Positions 16,391 to 24,402 are shown, counted from the stretch's first letter. The stretch is DNA of 64,000 bases from Ferrimicrobium sp. (GCF_027364955.1 NZ_DAHXOI010000002.1:171525-235524), one strand, 5' to 3'. The notes: generated by a model not told the origin, from the letters alone. Numbers and translations: made by a program.

Positions 16391-17068
16391 TTGGGGATCC
16401 GGCCACCTGGGGCTGATGGTGTAGTTGCGGTTGGGCTGAGTGTCGTGAGGGCGGAGAGATGGACCCTTCATCTCCTTGTCGCTGACCTTGGCGCCTGTTG
16501 GATAGTTGATCTGGACAAGACGGGCGTCGACCCAGAGCGTAGATCTCTAGCGATTACCCTCGGCTCAACTCTGATTGAGTTCACCAATGCCTCGATGGTT
16601 GTCATGCTAGAACCAACTCAAAGGATCGCGGGCATCGAAGTAGCTAGCCTCGGTGACCTTCTCGCGATGAAACTAGCGACGATTACAAGACGCAAAGCGT
16701 TGCGGGACTACGACGATATTCGCGCCATTGAACAAATTGGCGGTCGGAGAGTCGAAGAGGGGCTGGCTTTAGCTGCCAGGCGCTACATGATACCAGACGA
16801 CGCAGGTTTGCTAGCTATCGTAAGAGCGCTTGCCAAGGTTGATCAATGCAGCCCTGACCCACTTGTGCCTACATCGCACTCCGACCTCGTCGGATACTGG
16901 TCGCGCCGATTGCCAGAGATTACAGCATCGCTGAGCCGATGGGCGGTTCCGGAGTTATCAGATGAGATCGCTGCTGGCGTGCTGGACGATAATGTAGACA
17001 TTGACGGATCGCATGAAGGCGAAACACCCTCTGTTGGCAATAGCAGGCGCAAGCCCCGCAGATTCTAA
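16391..17068 (+). CDS. AbiEii-like nucleotidyltransferase, probably N-terminally truncated
   Basis: The segment VASLGDLLAMKLATITRR followed by LRDYDDI (about residues 83-110) matches the conserved core after the active site in AbiEii/AbiGii-type nucleotidyltransferases, the toxin of an abortive-infection type IV toxin-antitoxin system. The expected N-terminal Gly-Ser plus DxD nucleotidyltransferase motif is not visible in or upstream of this frame, and the open frame begins at a TTG with no ribosome-binding site. No AbiEi antitoxin gene is adjacent. It is best read as a degraded or truncated gene. Its 3' end overlaps the convergent ArdC gene by 4 bp. Confidence 0.5.
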   Translation: MGIRPPGADGVVAVGLSVVRAERWTLHLLVADLGACWIVDLDKTGVDPERRSLAITLGSTLIEFTNASMVVMLEPTQRIAGIEVASLGDLLAMKLATITRRKALRDYDDIRAIEQIGGRRVEEGLALAARRYMIPDDAGLLAIVRALAKVDQCSPDPLVPTSHSDLVGYWSRRLPEITASLSRWAVPELSDEIAAGVLDDNVDIDGSHEGETPSVGNSRRKPRRF

Positions 17069-18075
17069 AGATGCATCATTACTCTGCCTAGCCCCCCTGC
17101 GGTCAAGACCTTCTCAGGATCGACCTCGACGGTTTCGGTCTCGTCCTCTGAGAGCGCGAGCCCGAGCACATAGTCGCTGATCTTCTGGGCAGCGCTGATT
17201 GCAGCCAACAGCTCCGTCTTTCGTTCTACCTCAGGCAGCGTACCAAGCCAGCTCTTGATGTAAGCGGCCTGGTTCTCGAGTTCGTCGCGATCTCCTTCGC
17301 ACAGCTCACTTGGATCGATGGCGACGCCGAGCACGCACGCGCTCATCGATGCACCGATCTCGGCTTTCAACTCCTCCTTGGCGTAACCCTCGCTCCCAAA
17401 GGAGTGACCCTTAGGGCGGTTCAGTCTGGTCGCATGTCCGGTCGCATGCGCAATTTCGTGCAAGAGAGTCATGTTGTAATCAACCGCTGTCGGGAACGAG
17501 TCAGGCGGTGGGAGAACTATTCGATCCTGACTAGGGACGTAGTAAGCCCTCGTTCCCCGGTGGCTGAGAGGGACACCCATTCTCTCTACTGTGTCGACCA
17601 GCCGTTGGTCACGCTCGAACGAGGGCGAAGAGTCGAATACTGGAAGTTCCGGTATCCCCTCAATCTGGGATGCATGGAACACCGTGTAATAGCGCACGAA
17701 CAAGTGGGGTTTCTCAAGCTCTACTCCATTCGTCGCGCCTACATCTTGGCCGTCTCTCTTTGCCTCACCGGTAGTCCCCCACTTCTCGATCGGTACTCCG
17801 TGCTCGCCCTTGCGTACACTCCAGCCCTGATCCTTTGCCTGTTTGAAGGTGCACCACCTGGGATCTGGCCCCGGCCGCAAGAGCGAGAGGCACCAGTAGT
17901 TGACTCCACGGTAGTTCTTGTTCGTCACGGCGTTCACCGGCGAGCCCTCATCATGGATCGGATCCCATGGCTGTTGCCAAGGTGCGGTGTCGGATTCGAT
18001 ACGGGCGAGGAGTTCCTCAACCAACCGCTCACGGATATTGATGCGTTCTGTCTGGGTTTCGGTTCTTGGTGCCAT
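17065..18075 (-). CDS. ardC: ArdC-type antirestriction protein with zincin domain
   Basis: A 336-residue protein with the ArdC N-terminal ssDNA-binding domain (about 10-130; APWQQPW, NYRGVNYWCLSL, W-T-F-K-Q-A pattern) and a C-terminal metallopeptidase-like domain with LLHEIAHATGH (about 203-213). ArdC proteins protect incoming single-stranded DNA from host restriction after conjugation. ATG 18075 lies 4 bp after a GCATATACAT box with no Shine-Dalgarno, suggesting a leaderless message available early after transfer. It is isolated from the T4SS operon and converges on the AbiEii-like fragment. Confidence 0.9.
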   Translation of the reverse strand: MAPRTETQTERINIRERLVEELLARIESDTAPWQQPWDPIHDEGSPVNAVTNKNYRGVNYWCLSLLRPGPDPRWCTFKQAKDQGWSVRKGEHGVPIEKWGTTGEAKRDGQDVGATNGVELEKPHLFVRYYTVFHASQIEGIPELPVFDSSPSFERDQRLVDTVERMGVPLSHRGTRAYYVPSQDRIVLPPPDSFPTAVDYNMTLLHEIAHATGHATRLNRPKGHSFGSEGYAKEELKAEIGASMSACVLGVAIDPSELCEGDRDELENQAAYIKSWLGTLPEVERKTELLAAISAAQKISDYVLGLALSEDETETVEVDPEKVLTAGGLGRVMMHL

Positions 18076-18079
18076 GTGG

Positions 18080-18089
18080 ATGTATATGC
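18080..18089 (-). promoter_or_regulatory. GCATATACAT box immediately upstream of ardC
   Basis: Exact copy of the element decamer on the minus strand, ending 4 bp before the ArdC ATG (GCATATACAT-CCAC-ATG). This distance places the start codon where transcription from a -10 element would begin. Role inferred from recurrence and position. Confidence 0.6.
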
Positions 18090-18182
18090 ATCGAGCGTGA
18101 TGGACTCACCTTCGCCCCCCTGTCGGCACCGAAGAGGCAACGCGTTCGTGCATAGAAATAGACGATCACCAAGGAGGTCCGG

Positions 18183-18326
18183 ATGCAGTTTCCAATCCGC
18201 TCGCAGAGCACAAAACCACGATTCATGGAGGCACCCCTCAACCCGCCTCGCATGAGTATCTACCCCGTAGCGGGAAAGGCAAGAGTGCCTTGGGATGAAG
18301 AACTGTCAGCGATGGCAAGGCACTGA
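18183..18326 (+). CDS. Possible 47-aa small protein with strong ribosome-binding site
   Basis: An AAGGAGG at 18171-18177 is followed after 5 bp by an ATG opening a 47-codon frame (begins MQFPIRSQSTKPRF, ends WDEELSAMARH). The strong Shine-Dalgarno and spacing are the only evidence that it is translated; no family is recognised. It occupies the gap between ardC and the ECF transporter genes. The remaining 177 bases to 18503 show no convincing gene. Confidence 0.4.
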   Translation: MQFPIRSQSTKPRFMEAPLNPPRMSIYPVAGKARVPWDEELSAMARH

Positions 18327-18503
18327 GCAGAAGGCGTGCGCCCCTTGGCTCGCAAAGAGCCGACATCTTATCAAGACTGAGGAGACTGCCACCCCAATCC
18401 CTCAAGGGGTAGAGCTATTGCCATGCTCAAAAGGCCAACGCTCTGGGATCACTGCACGAACTGGCGCTCCAGCCCGTCCCATGCTTAACCGCACGTAACA
18501 GGG

Positions 18504-19325
18504 TTAATGAAACAACTCAGAGCTAGGTGTACCGATACGACTCTGGCTTTCCTTCCCGGGTGTTGATCGATGAACACGCGCTGACATCTGGGCCCTCAAT
18601 CGTCCCAGCGCGATCAAGATCGGAGTTCCTAGAACCATCACCATCAAGGCATTCCCGCCCGCACGGAAAGAGTCCCACACAAAAGAGGTCGTCAAATAGA
18701 AACGAACGAAATGAGACAGCGCTAACGAAAGCGACATGCCTGGGTGGAATCCGAGTCCAGGAGCTGCCTGGTAATAGGTCCAGTCCCAGATATCCATCGC
18801 GATGCCAAAGCCATAGCCCGCAACAATCCCAATCATCGCCAAGATCGCGACGTCGCACCAGTCCGGCTTGTGGTCACGGCGGTGGGCGAAGAACCCCGCA
18901 AAGGCCCCAACCCAACCGGCGGCGAACAGCTGATAAGGGAGCCAGGGGCCAATACCGCCGGTGACCACCGCAGATACAAGCAAGGAGCTCGCTCCAACAA
19001 GAAACCCGTACCTTGCACCAAATACGTACCCAGCACACAAGATCAAGAGGAAAATCGGGCTAAACCCTCCGATCCCTGTCACGAGAAGAGCGCGAGCTGC
19101 AGCGTCGATTGACGAAAGTGCCACAAGAAGGGCAAAGGAGCGCACATCGAGAGACCGTGATCCCATCTCGATCAATATAAGCGCACCGCAGGTCCCAATA
19201 CCGAGCGCCGCTATCGCTGCCACACTAGCATCGGATACAAAAAAGGGCCAAGCGAAGAGTGCGCACCCAATCCCTGTTGCCACCACCCAGCCGAGCAAGG
19301 TCAGAACGCGCCGCTGGGCTATCAC
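18504..19325 (-). CDS. ECF transporter substrate-binding (S) membrane component, probably for cobalamin
   Basis: A 273-residue protein with about eight membrane helices and a basic C-terminal tail. It contains the ECF S-component style of small-residue-rich helices (GARYGFLVGASSLLVSAVV, GIGPWLPYQLFAAGWVG). It is the last of a four-gene unit with the ECF ATPase and T genes, overlapping the ATPase gene by 4 bp. S components bind the vitamin and dock on the energising module. Specificity for cobalamin is inferred from the cobalamin riboswitch ahead of the operon, and resembles the CbrT-type assignment in other bacteria. Confidence 0.75.
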   Translation of the reverse strand: MIAQRRVLTLLGWVVATGIGCALFAWPFFVSDASVAAIAALGIGTCGALILIEMGSRSLDVRSFALLVALSSIDAAARALLVTGIGGFSPIFLLILCAGYVFGARYGFLVGASSLLVSAVVTGGIGPWLPYQLFAAGWVGAFAGFFAHRRDHKPDWCDVAILAMIGIVAGYGFGIAMDIWDWTYYQAAPGLGFHPGMSLSLALSHFVRFYLTTSFVWDSFRAGGNALMVMVLGTPILIALGRLRAQMSARVHRSTPGKESQSRIGTPSSELFH

Positions 19326-20671
19326 GTGCTGTCCTCCTCCTCGGGAACGAGCGTACCGCCAGAGATCTTCCAGACGCGACGTGCCAGCTGATGAGCTAGC
19401 ACCCGGTCATGGGTCGCAACGACGGTGGCAGTGCCGTAGTCGGCAAGCTGAGCAAGCATAGCGACAAGAGACATCCGTGCCCGTTCATCCATGCCGCGAG
19501 TCGGTTCGTCGAGAAGGGCAAGACGAGGCTGACCAGCTAACACAACTGCAAGTGCAGCGCGCTGGCGCTCCCCTCCCGATAGATCACGTGGATCGCGTTG
19601 CCCTAGATGAGCAAGGTCGAGGATCTTAAGGACATCGAAAGGGGAGGTCTCAAGGTGCAACCACTTAAGAGTCTGAGAAATTTCGTCGATCACACTTGCC
19701 CGGTGTAAGAGCACTCCGGGTTCCTGCGGAAGGTAGGCAATCCCCTTATCAGGGGCAAACCTCGTCCCTCCCGTCAGAGGGTGCAGCCCCCCAATCGCAC
19801 GAAGCAGAGTGGTCTTTCCCCTACCGTTGGCCCCGGTGATGACCGTCATCTCACCCTTGTGGCCTACGAGATTGATATCGCTAAGCAACGGGGTCCCCTC
19901 TACCGAAATCGCGGCGCCACAAAGTTCCCAAACCACTTCGGCTGAGTCTGGAACCGGAAGCCTTGGAGGGACAACCATGGTGTTCATGGAGTCATCCTCC
20001 ACGAGCACTCCCGCATGCATGCCAATGATACGATCGGCATTGAGGTAGCCCTCGAGACGATGCTCTGCAATAACGACACGCGTCCCTGACTTTGCAATCG
20101 CGACGAGAGTCTCTATCAAGATACGTGCTCCATCGTCATCGAGTTGCGACATGGGTTCGTCAAGAACCAAGGTGCCTGGGTTGGTCGCAAGTGCCGCCGC
20201 GACTGCTACCCGTTGTTGCTCGCCTCCGGACAGAGATCTGATACGCCGATCGATCAGGTGAGCTATCCCTACCGCCTCGAGAGACTCGGTAATCCTCGCA
20301 CGGATCAAGTCTCGATCGAACCCCAAGTTCTCAGGGCCAAAGGCTATCTCGCGTGCCAAGGTTCCTCGCACAAAACCCGTCTCTGGCTCCTGGAAGACAA
20401 AACCCACCTGCTTTGCAAGTTCGCGTGTGGGCGTAGCTATTACATCACTCCCATTCACGGTGACTCGACCCGAAAAATCGCCCCCGTGAAAGTGAGGGAT
20501 GAGTCCATTGATGAGGCGTAGCAGAGTCGACTTTCCAGATCCTGAGTCCCCGATCACAGCCGTGATACCATGACCGATTTCTCCGGAGACCCCATCAAGA
20601 GCCAACGCTGGTTCCACGCCCCAACCCGGGTAGCGATAACTGACATTCTCAAAGTTGATTCCAGGGTTCAT
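19322..20671 (-). CDS. ECF transporter ATPase, two ABC domains fused
   Basis: A 449-residue protein with two complete ABC ATPase domains in tandem. The first has the P-loop GDSGSGKST (about residue 40) and signature LSGGEQQRVA; the second has GANGRGKTT (about 283) and LSGGERQRAA. In most ECF transporters these are two separate proteins (EcfA and EcfA'); fusion is common in Actinobacteria. It energises uptake together with the T protein encoded 3 bp upstream and the S protein downstream. Confidence 0.92.
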   Translation of the reverse strand: MNPGINFENVSYRYPGWGVEPALALDGVSGEIGHGITAVIGDSGSGKSTLLRLINGLIPHFHGGDFSGRVTVNGSDVIATPTRELAKQVGFVFQEPETGFVRGTLAREIAFGPENLGFDRDLIRARITESLEAVGIAHLIDRRIRSLSGGEQQRVAVAAALATNPGTLVLDEPMSQLDDDGARILIETLVAIAKSGTRVVIAEHRLEGYLNADRIIGMHAGVLVEDDSMNTMVVPPRLPVPDSAEVVWELCGAAISVEGTPLLSDINLVGHKGEMTVITGANGRGKTTLLRAIGGLHPLTGGTRFAPDKGIAYLPQEPGVLLHRASVIDEISQTLKWLHLETSPFDVLKILDLAHLGQRDPRDLSGGERQRAALAVVLAGQPRLALLDEPTRGMDERARMSLVAMLAQLADYGTATVVATHDRVLAHQLARRVWKISGGTLVPEEEDST

Positions 20672-20674
20672 CGT

Positions 20675-21505
20675 TTAACCTGGCGCAATTGCGAAAGCTG
20701 CCACCCCTAGCAGGATGGAGGGGATCCATACGAAGGGAGACAGCGAAGGAAGCGACGGAGTCGGATAGGGATACCAGGTCACTGGCATATGGGCGAGCCG
20801 AACGGCGAGAACAAGTCCACAGCAACCCACAACAACGGCTGCCCCAACCAGATTACGCCACTCGGGCTCTTGAACGACTAACTGGGTTCGGGGTCCGGTT
20901 CCAAACCCGCGTGCTTCCATGGACTCTGCAAGTCGAGCTGAGCGCTCAATAGCGCCAAGAAGTACCGGAACGATGATGTCAATCATCGCGCGAACACCTC
21001 TTGGGCGCCATCCACGGAACTGCTGGGCTTCCTTGATTGAACGGTAGCTTGCCGCCATCGCGGGAACCATGTTAAGAGCAGCGCCGAGAGCAGCACCAAC
21101 GCGCGAGAGCGATCGAGGAAACGAGTCAGCCAGGTCGGTGGGATCCACCACCACCGAAAGGGTGGCTGCGGCTGAGATAGTCGCAATCAGTGCCAGCGCA
21201 ATCGAGCCTCCTTGTAGGAAGCCTTCAACGGTGATGGCCCCAGAGACAAGCGGTACCCATGCTGGAACATACCCGATGACGGTCGCACCCTCGTGCACAA
21301 GAACCCCGTTGATCACCACCGAAACGATACCCATGATCGCGAGTCCAATGGCGAAGGGGCGGAGATGACGTTCACTCACGTGACGGCGTACCAGTACGCA
21401 CCAAGACACCACAATCACGAGTGCCGACGACAGCGGGTTAGAGATGGTAAGCGCCACGATGAGCGCGCCTACAACCCAAACCAGAAGGGCTGTCGGTCGT
21501 CTCAC
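20675..21505 (-). CDS. ECF transporter transmembrane (T) component
   Basis: A 276-residue membrane protein with several N-terminal helices, a cytoplasmic region carrying the EcfT coupling-helix motifs with an AMEARGFG-like segment (ESMEARGFGTG, about residue 195), and C-terminal helices. The motif contacts the ATPase grooves. It is transcribed between the lipoprotein gene (4-bp overlap) and the ATPase gene (3-bp gap), as part of one operon behind the cobalamin riboswitch. Confidence 0.85.
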   Translation of the reverse strand: MRRPTALLVWVVGALIVALTISNPLSSALVIVVSWCVLVRRHVSERHLRPFAIGLAIMGIVSVVINGVLVHEGATVIGYVPAWVPLVSGAITVEGFLQGGSIALALIATISAAATLSVVVDPTDLADSFPRSLSRVGAALGAALNMVPAMAASYRSIKEAQQFRGWRPRGVRAMIDIIVPVLLGAIERSARLAESMEARGFGTGPRTQLVVQEPEWRNLVGAAVVVGCCGLVLAVRLAHMPVTWYPYPTPSLPSLSPFVWIPSILLGVAAFAIAPG

Positions 21506-22017
21506 AGCCTGCCTGGACCCGCCGGATTTGGCGGATTCTTCACGTTAGAAACGTACCGAAGGCCAAGCGACTCGCCTCGCGTCAACTGAATATCGCTAAT
21601 CCCTACCGACGAGGAGACCCACTTGCCCTTTGCCTTAGCAACATAGACATTCCAATAGTCAGCGTTTGCAGGGAGGCACTCCGTATAGTGAGCCGGGACG
21701 TGATCGGCCTGACACAATGCGACCCCGAAGTTGTACTTCTGAGTCCCAAGCTCGATGTGTGCCTTCTTGAGTAACGTCAACGCTGCAATTGGAGATGTTC
21801 CTATCTCCGTGCAACCACTAATAACCTTGTGGGACGAGGGTTCCACCACAACCTTGACAGCTTTGGATGCCGGAACCTGAGCACAAGAACTAGAGCCCCC
21901 AAAATCGATCGTCGAGGCCAAACTCGACGATGCCGACCCACAGGCAGCGAGCCCAAGACCCGCACCCGCGACGATAAGTCCGTAGCGAATCCCTCGCGCC
22001 AAGACGCCATTAGCCAT
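21502..22017 (-). CDS. DUF4430-like lipoprotein of the cobalamin-type ECF operon
   Basis: A 171-residue protein with a lipoprotein signal peptide (hydrophobic residues 12-22, lipobox LAAC with Cys about residue 26). The mature part resembles DUF4430/transcobalamin C-terminal-like domains: a Leu-rich helix followed by YWNVYVAKAKGKWVSSSVG, then GESLGLRY. The ATG at 22017 has AGAGGAGG 8 bp upstream, which decides it over an in-frame ATG at 22044. As the first gene after a cobalamin riboswitch it could present the vitamin or a precursor to the transporter on the cell surface (inference). Confidence 0.7.
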   Translation of the reverse strand: MANGVLARGIRYGLIVAGAGLGLAACGSASSSLASTIDFGGSSSCAQVPASKAVKVVVEPSSHKVISGCTEIGTSPIAALTLLKKAHIELGTQKYNFGVALCQADHVPAHYTECLPANADYWNVYVAKAKGKWVSSSVGISDIQLTRGESLGLRYVSNVKNPPNPAGPGRL

Positions 22018-22056
22018 TCCAACTACCTCCTCTGGGGTGTCCACGCCCCATCTAAG

Positions 22057-22225
22057 CGAGTAAGCAGCGGTCAGTATCCTGACTCCGGATCAACACTTCT
22101 CTCGGTCTTCCAATCTCAACGAGACCGTGACCACATCTTGAGAGACGCTCCCCGTCCACAGTGGCGGCACCGTGCCGGATTTACACCGGCTTCCTGGTTC
22201 CGCTGCCCAGTATGCGCCTCTGAAT
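22057..22225 (-). promoter_or_regulatory. Cobalamin riboswitch controlling the ECF operon
   Basis: Read on the minus strand this contains the hallmark cobalamin aptamer segments in order: GGAAGCCGGTGTAAATCCGG, GCCGCCACTGT, and near the 3' end AGTCAGGATACTGACCGC. Adenosyl- or aquocobalamin binding normally shuts off uptake genes. The aptamer ends about 40 bp before the lipoprotein start codon. A short GC-rich hairpin (GGGGCGTGGACACCCC on the minus strand) lies just before the AGAGGAGG ribosome-binding site and could be the expression platform, acting on translation. Ends are approximate. Confidence 0.93.
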
Positions 22226-22688
22226 CTAGCCCGTTTTTCCTTCGGCCATTCACTACGCACAAAATTTGATCGATGACCGGTCCTGTGGTTGATGAAAGGC
22301 TGAGCACTGGACCAAGGAACTGACTCGAACCCTTGAGAAGAGACGGCCTACTCTGGCAGAGCTGCTTCCCTCGTCTTGGTTGGCGAGGTGGCTCCCCAGC
22401 TGTTTGTGGCGGCGTTTATTGATCATTCTGCATAGTGAACCGCAATCCCTCTCTTACTCCGGTTCCTCCCGCGAAGCAGGCCTTTGCCGTTCTTCTAGGA
22501 AGAGCGGACTCGGGTTGCATCGCTGCGCAGCCGGTGGTCTTCTTTACGCTGTAGCAGGGACGGCCGCTATCCGATGCTTTGCTGGGGGCGCAGGTAGATT
22601 TTCCGTCATCAACTCCACATCCTTAGGACTCCCCACCGGATTTATTATCGTGGGTTCTCCATACAAGCGTTCTGATCGTTCAGGAGAG
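22226..22688. other. Intergenic region without a supported gene
   Basis: About 460 bases upstream of the riboswitch and downstream of nothing recognisable. Open frames on both strands here are short, of biased composition, and lack ribosome-binding sites. Part must contain the promoter for the riboswitch-controlled operon. No RNA gene or repeat was recognised other than the inverted repeat described next. Confidence 0.5.
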
Positions 22689-22721
22689 CCATAAGGCGAC
22701 GTGGAGTACATCGCCTTATGG
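22689..22721. repeat. Perfect 11-bp inverted repeat with 11-base loop
   Basis: CCATAAGGCGA and TCGCCTTATGG are exact reverse complements separated by 11 bases. No T-run follows on either strand, so a simple terminator is unlikely. It lies about 200 bp before the leader ORF of the nuclease gene and could be an operator or a recognition site for element replication or transfer proteins (inference). Confidence 0.75.
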
Positions 22722-22920
22722 AACGCCATACGCGAGGTAGTGAGCGTCACCATCGCTCAGGACGTGATCACTTTTGCGCAGTACAAGAAACGCACTGGTT
22801 CATGGGGCGGAGAACATGGTGAGGGCAATCAAGGGCATGGACGAGGGCCAGGCACGAAGGTTTCGTCTGTAGACGCCAGGTGGTGCATACATATAGAGCA
22901 ACGAGCCCGGGAGGTTTCAT

Positions 22921-22995
22921 ATGTCCGTTTTCATGGTATCCGACGCCCATCATATCGCTACAGAACTCGAGTTTGGCAGAGGGGTCCGGCCATGA
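22921..22995 (+). CDS. 24-codon leader ORF coupled to the YqaJ nuclease gene
   Basis: GGGAGG lies 6 bp before an ATG that opens a 24-codon frame (MSVFMVSDAHHIATELEFGR and four more residues). Its TGA overlaps the ATG of the next gene (CCATGA). The strong Shine-Dalgarno and ATGA coupling suggest real translation, perhaps to control the nuclease. A GCATACATATA box lies about 25-35 bp upstream, like other element promoters. No homologue known to me. Confidence 0.5.
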   Translation: MSVFMVSDAHHIATELEFGRGVRP

Positions 22996-24119
22996 ACACA
23001 GTCTCTATGCGCGCACCAACCCAGCAATTGTTGGACTCCGATCTACAGACCCTCAAGATCGAAGTAGGCGACGACTGGGGCCTGGACCGCAGCCAGGGGA
23101 TTGGAGGGTCGGAGTCAGGGTCGGTGCTAGGTCTCAACAAATATCGCGGCACTCTTGAACTACTGGAGGAGAAGATAACTGGCAAGGCACAAGAGTTCAC
23201 CCAAGCCCAAGAGCTCAGAATGGCGTGTGGTCACGCGCTTGAGCTATTGACGTTACAGACCTTCGCGAAAGAGGTGTTGGAGGTCCCCTATTGCGAGAAT
23301 CTTGAGGATCTTGACCACGCGGATGGCCTGACACGGCCTGATCGGTATCTGTACTTGAATCCACGGTATCCCTTTGCCTTCGCCCACATCGATGGGCTCT
23401 ATCGCGCAAAGGGTGAGATCGGCATCGTCGACGCGAAGGTCTCCTTTCGTTCTCCCTGGTCGGAGGCTCCCGAGTACTACATCACTCAACTCGCCCACTA
23501 CAGCGCCGTGCTCGGTGTGAACGTGGGTTACATAGCCGGGATGTTCATGGATCAGCCCTTCCCGGCTCCCCAGCATTATCGCATCGACTTCCTACCGTCC
23601 CAGCTCGAGTTGGTCATGAAGGCGGAGCGCATCTTTTGGAATGGCGTCACTGCGATTAGGAATGGGGCTGTGCCCTCGGAGTTGCGCCTCGGTGCCTTCG
23701 AGCAGAGGCTTGGCATGATGGGCGAGGAGTTCATGGCTGGAATCGAGGTTCCAACACTCGACGACAGAGCCAACTCCTCGACGGTCACTGTGAACAATGA
23801 GGAGCTTGCATCCCTACAGCGCTATGCAGAGCTCAAGAACCAGGTGCGCCTAGCGTACAGAGAGATCGGTGAAATCAGCGATGGGCTCAAAGAAGCTGTA
23901 GATGCACCCAACATCTCGTTCGTACTTGCCGACGGCACTCCTGTCGCGAAAAAGACGACGACCATCACCAACGTTCTCGACAAAGGAGCATTGGCCGAAG
24001 CGGGGATACCGGTTGACGCGTTCTACACACCCTCAGAGCAGGTGCGACTCACGACGACCAAGGCACTTACGAAACTAGAGCTCCAAACTGACGTAGCTCC
24101 GATGCGGATGCGTGCCTAA
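22992..24119 (+). CDS. YqaJ/lambda-exonuclease-family recombination nuclease
   Basis: A 375-residue protein. The motifs of the YqaJ family occur in order: IGGSESGSVLGLNKYR (about 36-52), a GHALE helix (about 76), HIDG (about 132), VDAK (about 146, standing for the usual E-x-K) and QLAHY (about 166). This PD-(D/E)XK family degrades one strand of duplex ends to allow annealing recombination. The ATG 22992 is inside the overlap with the leader ORF; earlier in-frame ATGs lack ribosome sites and add unrelated sequence. The C-terminal 130 residues are family-atypical, with a coiled-coil-like stretch about residues 260-300. Confidence 0.85.
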   Translation: MNTVSMRAPTQQLLDSDLQTLKIEVGDDWGLDRSQGIGGSESGSVLGLNKYRGTLELLEEKITGKAQEFTQAQELRMACGHALELLTLQTFAKEVLEVPYCENLEDLDHADGLTRPDRYLYLNPRYPFAFAHIDGLYRAKGEIGIVDAKVSFRSPWSEAPEYYITQLAHYSAVLGVNVGYIAGMFMDQPFPAPQHYRIDFLPSQLELVMKAERIFWNGVTAIRNGAVPSELRLGAFEQRLGMMGEEFMAGIEVPTLDDRANSSTVTVNNEELASLQRYAELKNQVRLAYREIGEISDGLKEAVDAPNISFVLADGTPVAKKTTTITNVLDKGALAEAGIPVDAFYTPSEQVRLTTTKALTKLELQTDVAPMRMRA

Positions 24120-24176
24120 TGAGAAGAATACCATGCGCGTCTGGGCAAGAAGAAAAACAAAAACCACAAACCGGCC

Positions 24177-24184
24177 TATATATA
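24177..24184 (+). promoter_or_regulatory. TATATATA box before the HTH gene
   Basis: TATATA ends 6 bp before the ATG at 24191 (TATATA-GCTTGC-ATG). There is no Shine-Dalgarno, matching the leaderless layout of ardC and the 12755 gene. Inferred -10 element. Confidence 0.45.
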
Positions 24185-24190
24185 GCTTGC

Positions 24191-24394
24191 ATGGAACCAA
24201 GTACACAAGCTGCCCTTACCTCCGAACCTCCTGCGCTCTTCACTTGCCGAGAAGCGTGTCAACTCCTGCGCATATCCAAATCAACGCTCTATCGTTTGAT
24301 TGGAGATGGAGAACTTGTGCCAGCCCATATCGGGCGATCAGTGCGTTTCACACGCTCAGAGCTTCATCGCTTTGTCGCCGGGCTAGATCGCTAA
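24191..24394 (+). CDS. Excisionase-family (MerR-like) HTH DNA-binding protein
   Basis: A 67-residue protein containing LFTCREACQLLRISKSTLYR followed by a short wing (GELVPAHIGRSVRF) and a terminal helix RSELHRFV. This is the winged helix-turn-helix of the excisionase/MerR-type HTH_17 group. ATG 24191 is preferred because the TATATA box lies 6 bp upstream, and the family domain begins about 15 residues later. It may regulate the neighbouring nuclease and helicase or act in excision; the element has a second such protein beside the integrase. Confidence 0.8.
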   Translation: MEPSTQAALTSEPPALFTCREACQLLRISKSTLYRLIGDGELVPAHIGRSVRFTRSELHRFVAGLDR

Positions 24395-24402
24395 CCAATG
24401 TG

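Noticed and set aside
22380..22694. 104-aa open frame on the plus strand in the gap before the nuclease.
   Set aside because: Composition is Ser/Arg/Gly-rich and unlike a folded protein, with no ribosome-binding site and no recognisable motif.
22701..22991. Longer nuclease frame starting at ATG 22701.
   Set aside because: The extra 97 residues show no YqaJ resemblance, start inside the inverted repeat and overlap the leader ORF, while ATG 22992 is coupled to that leader.
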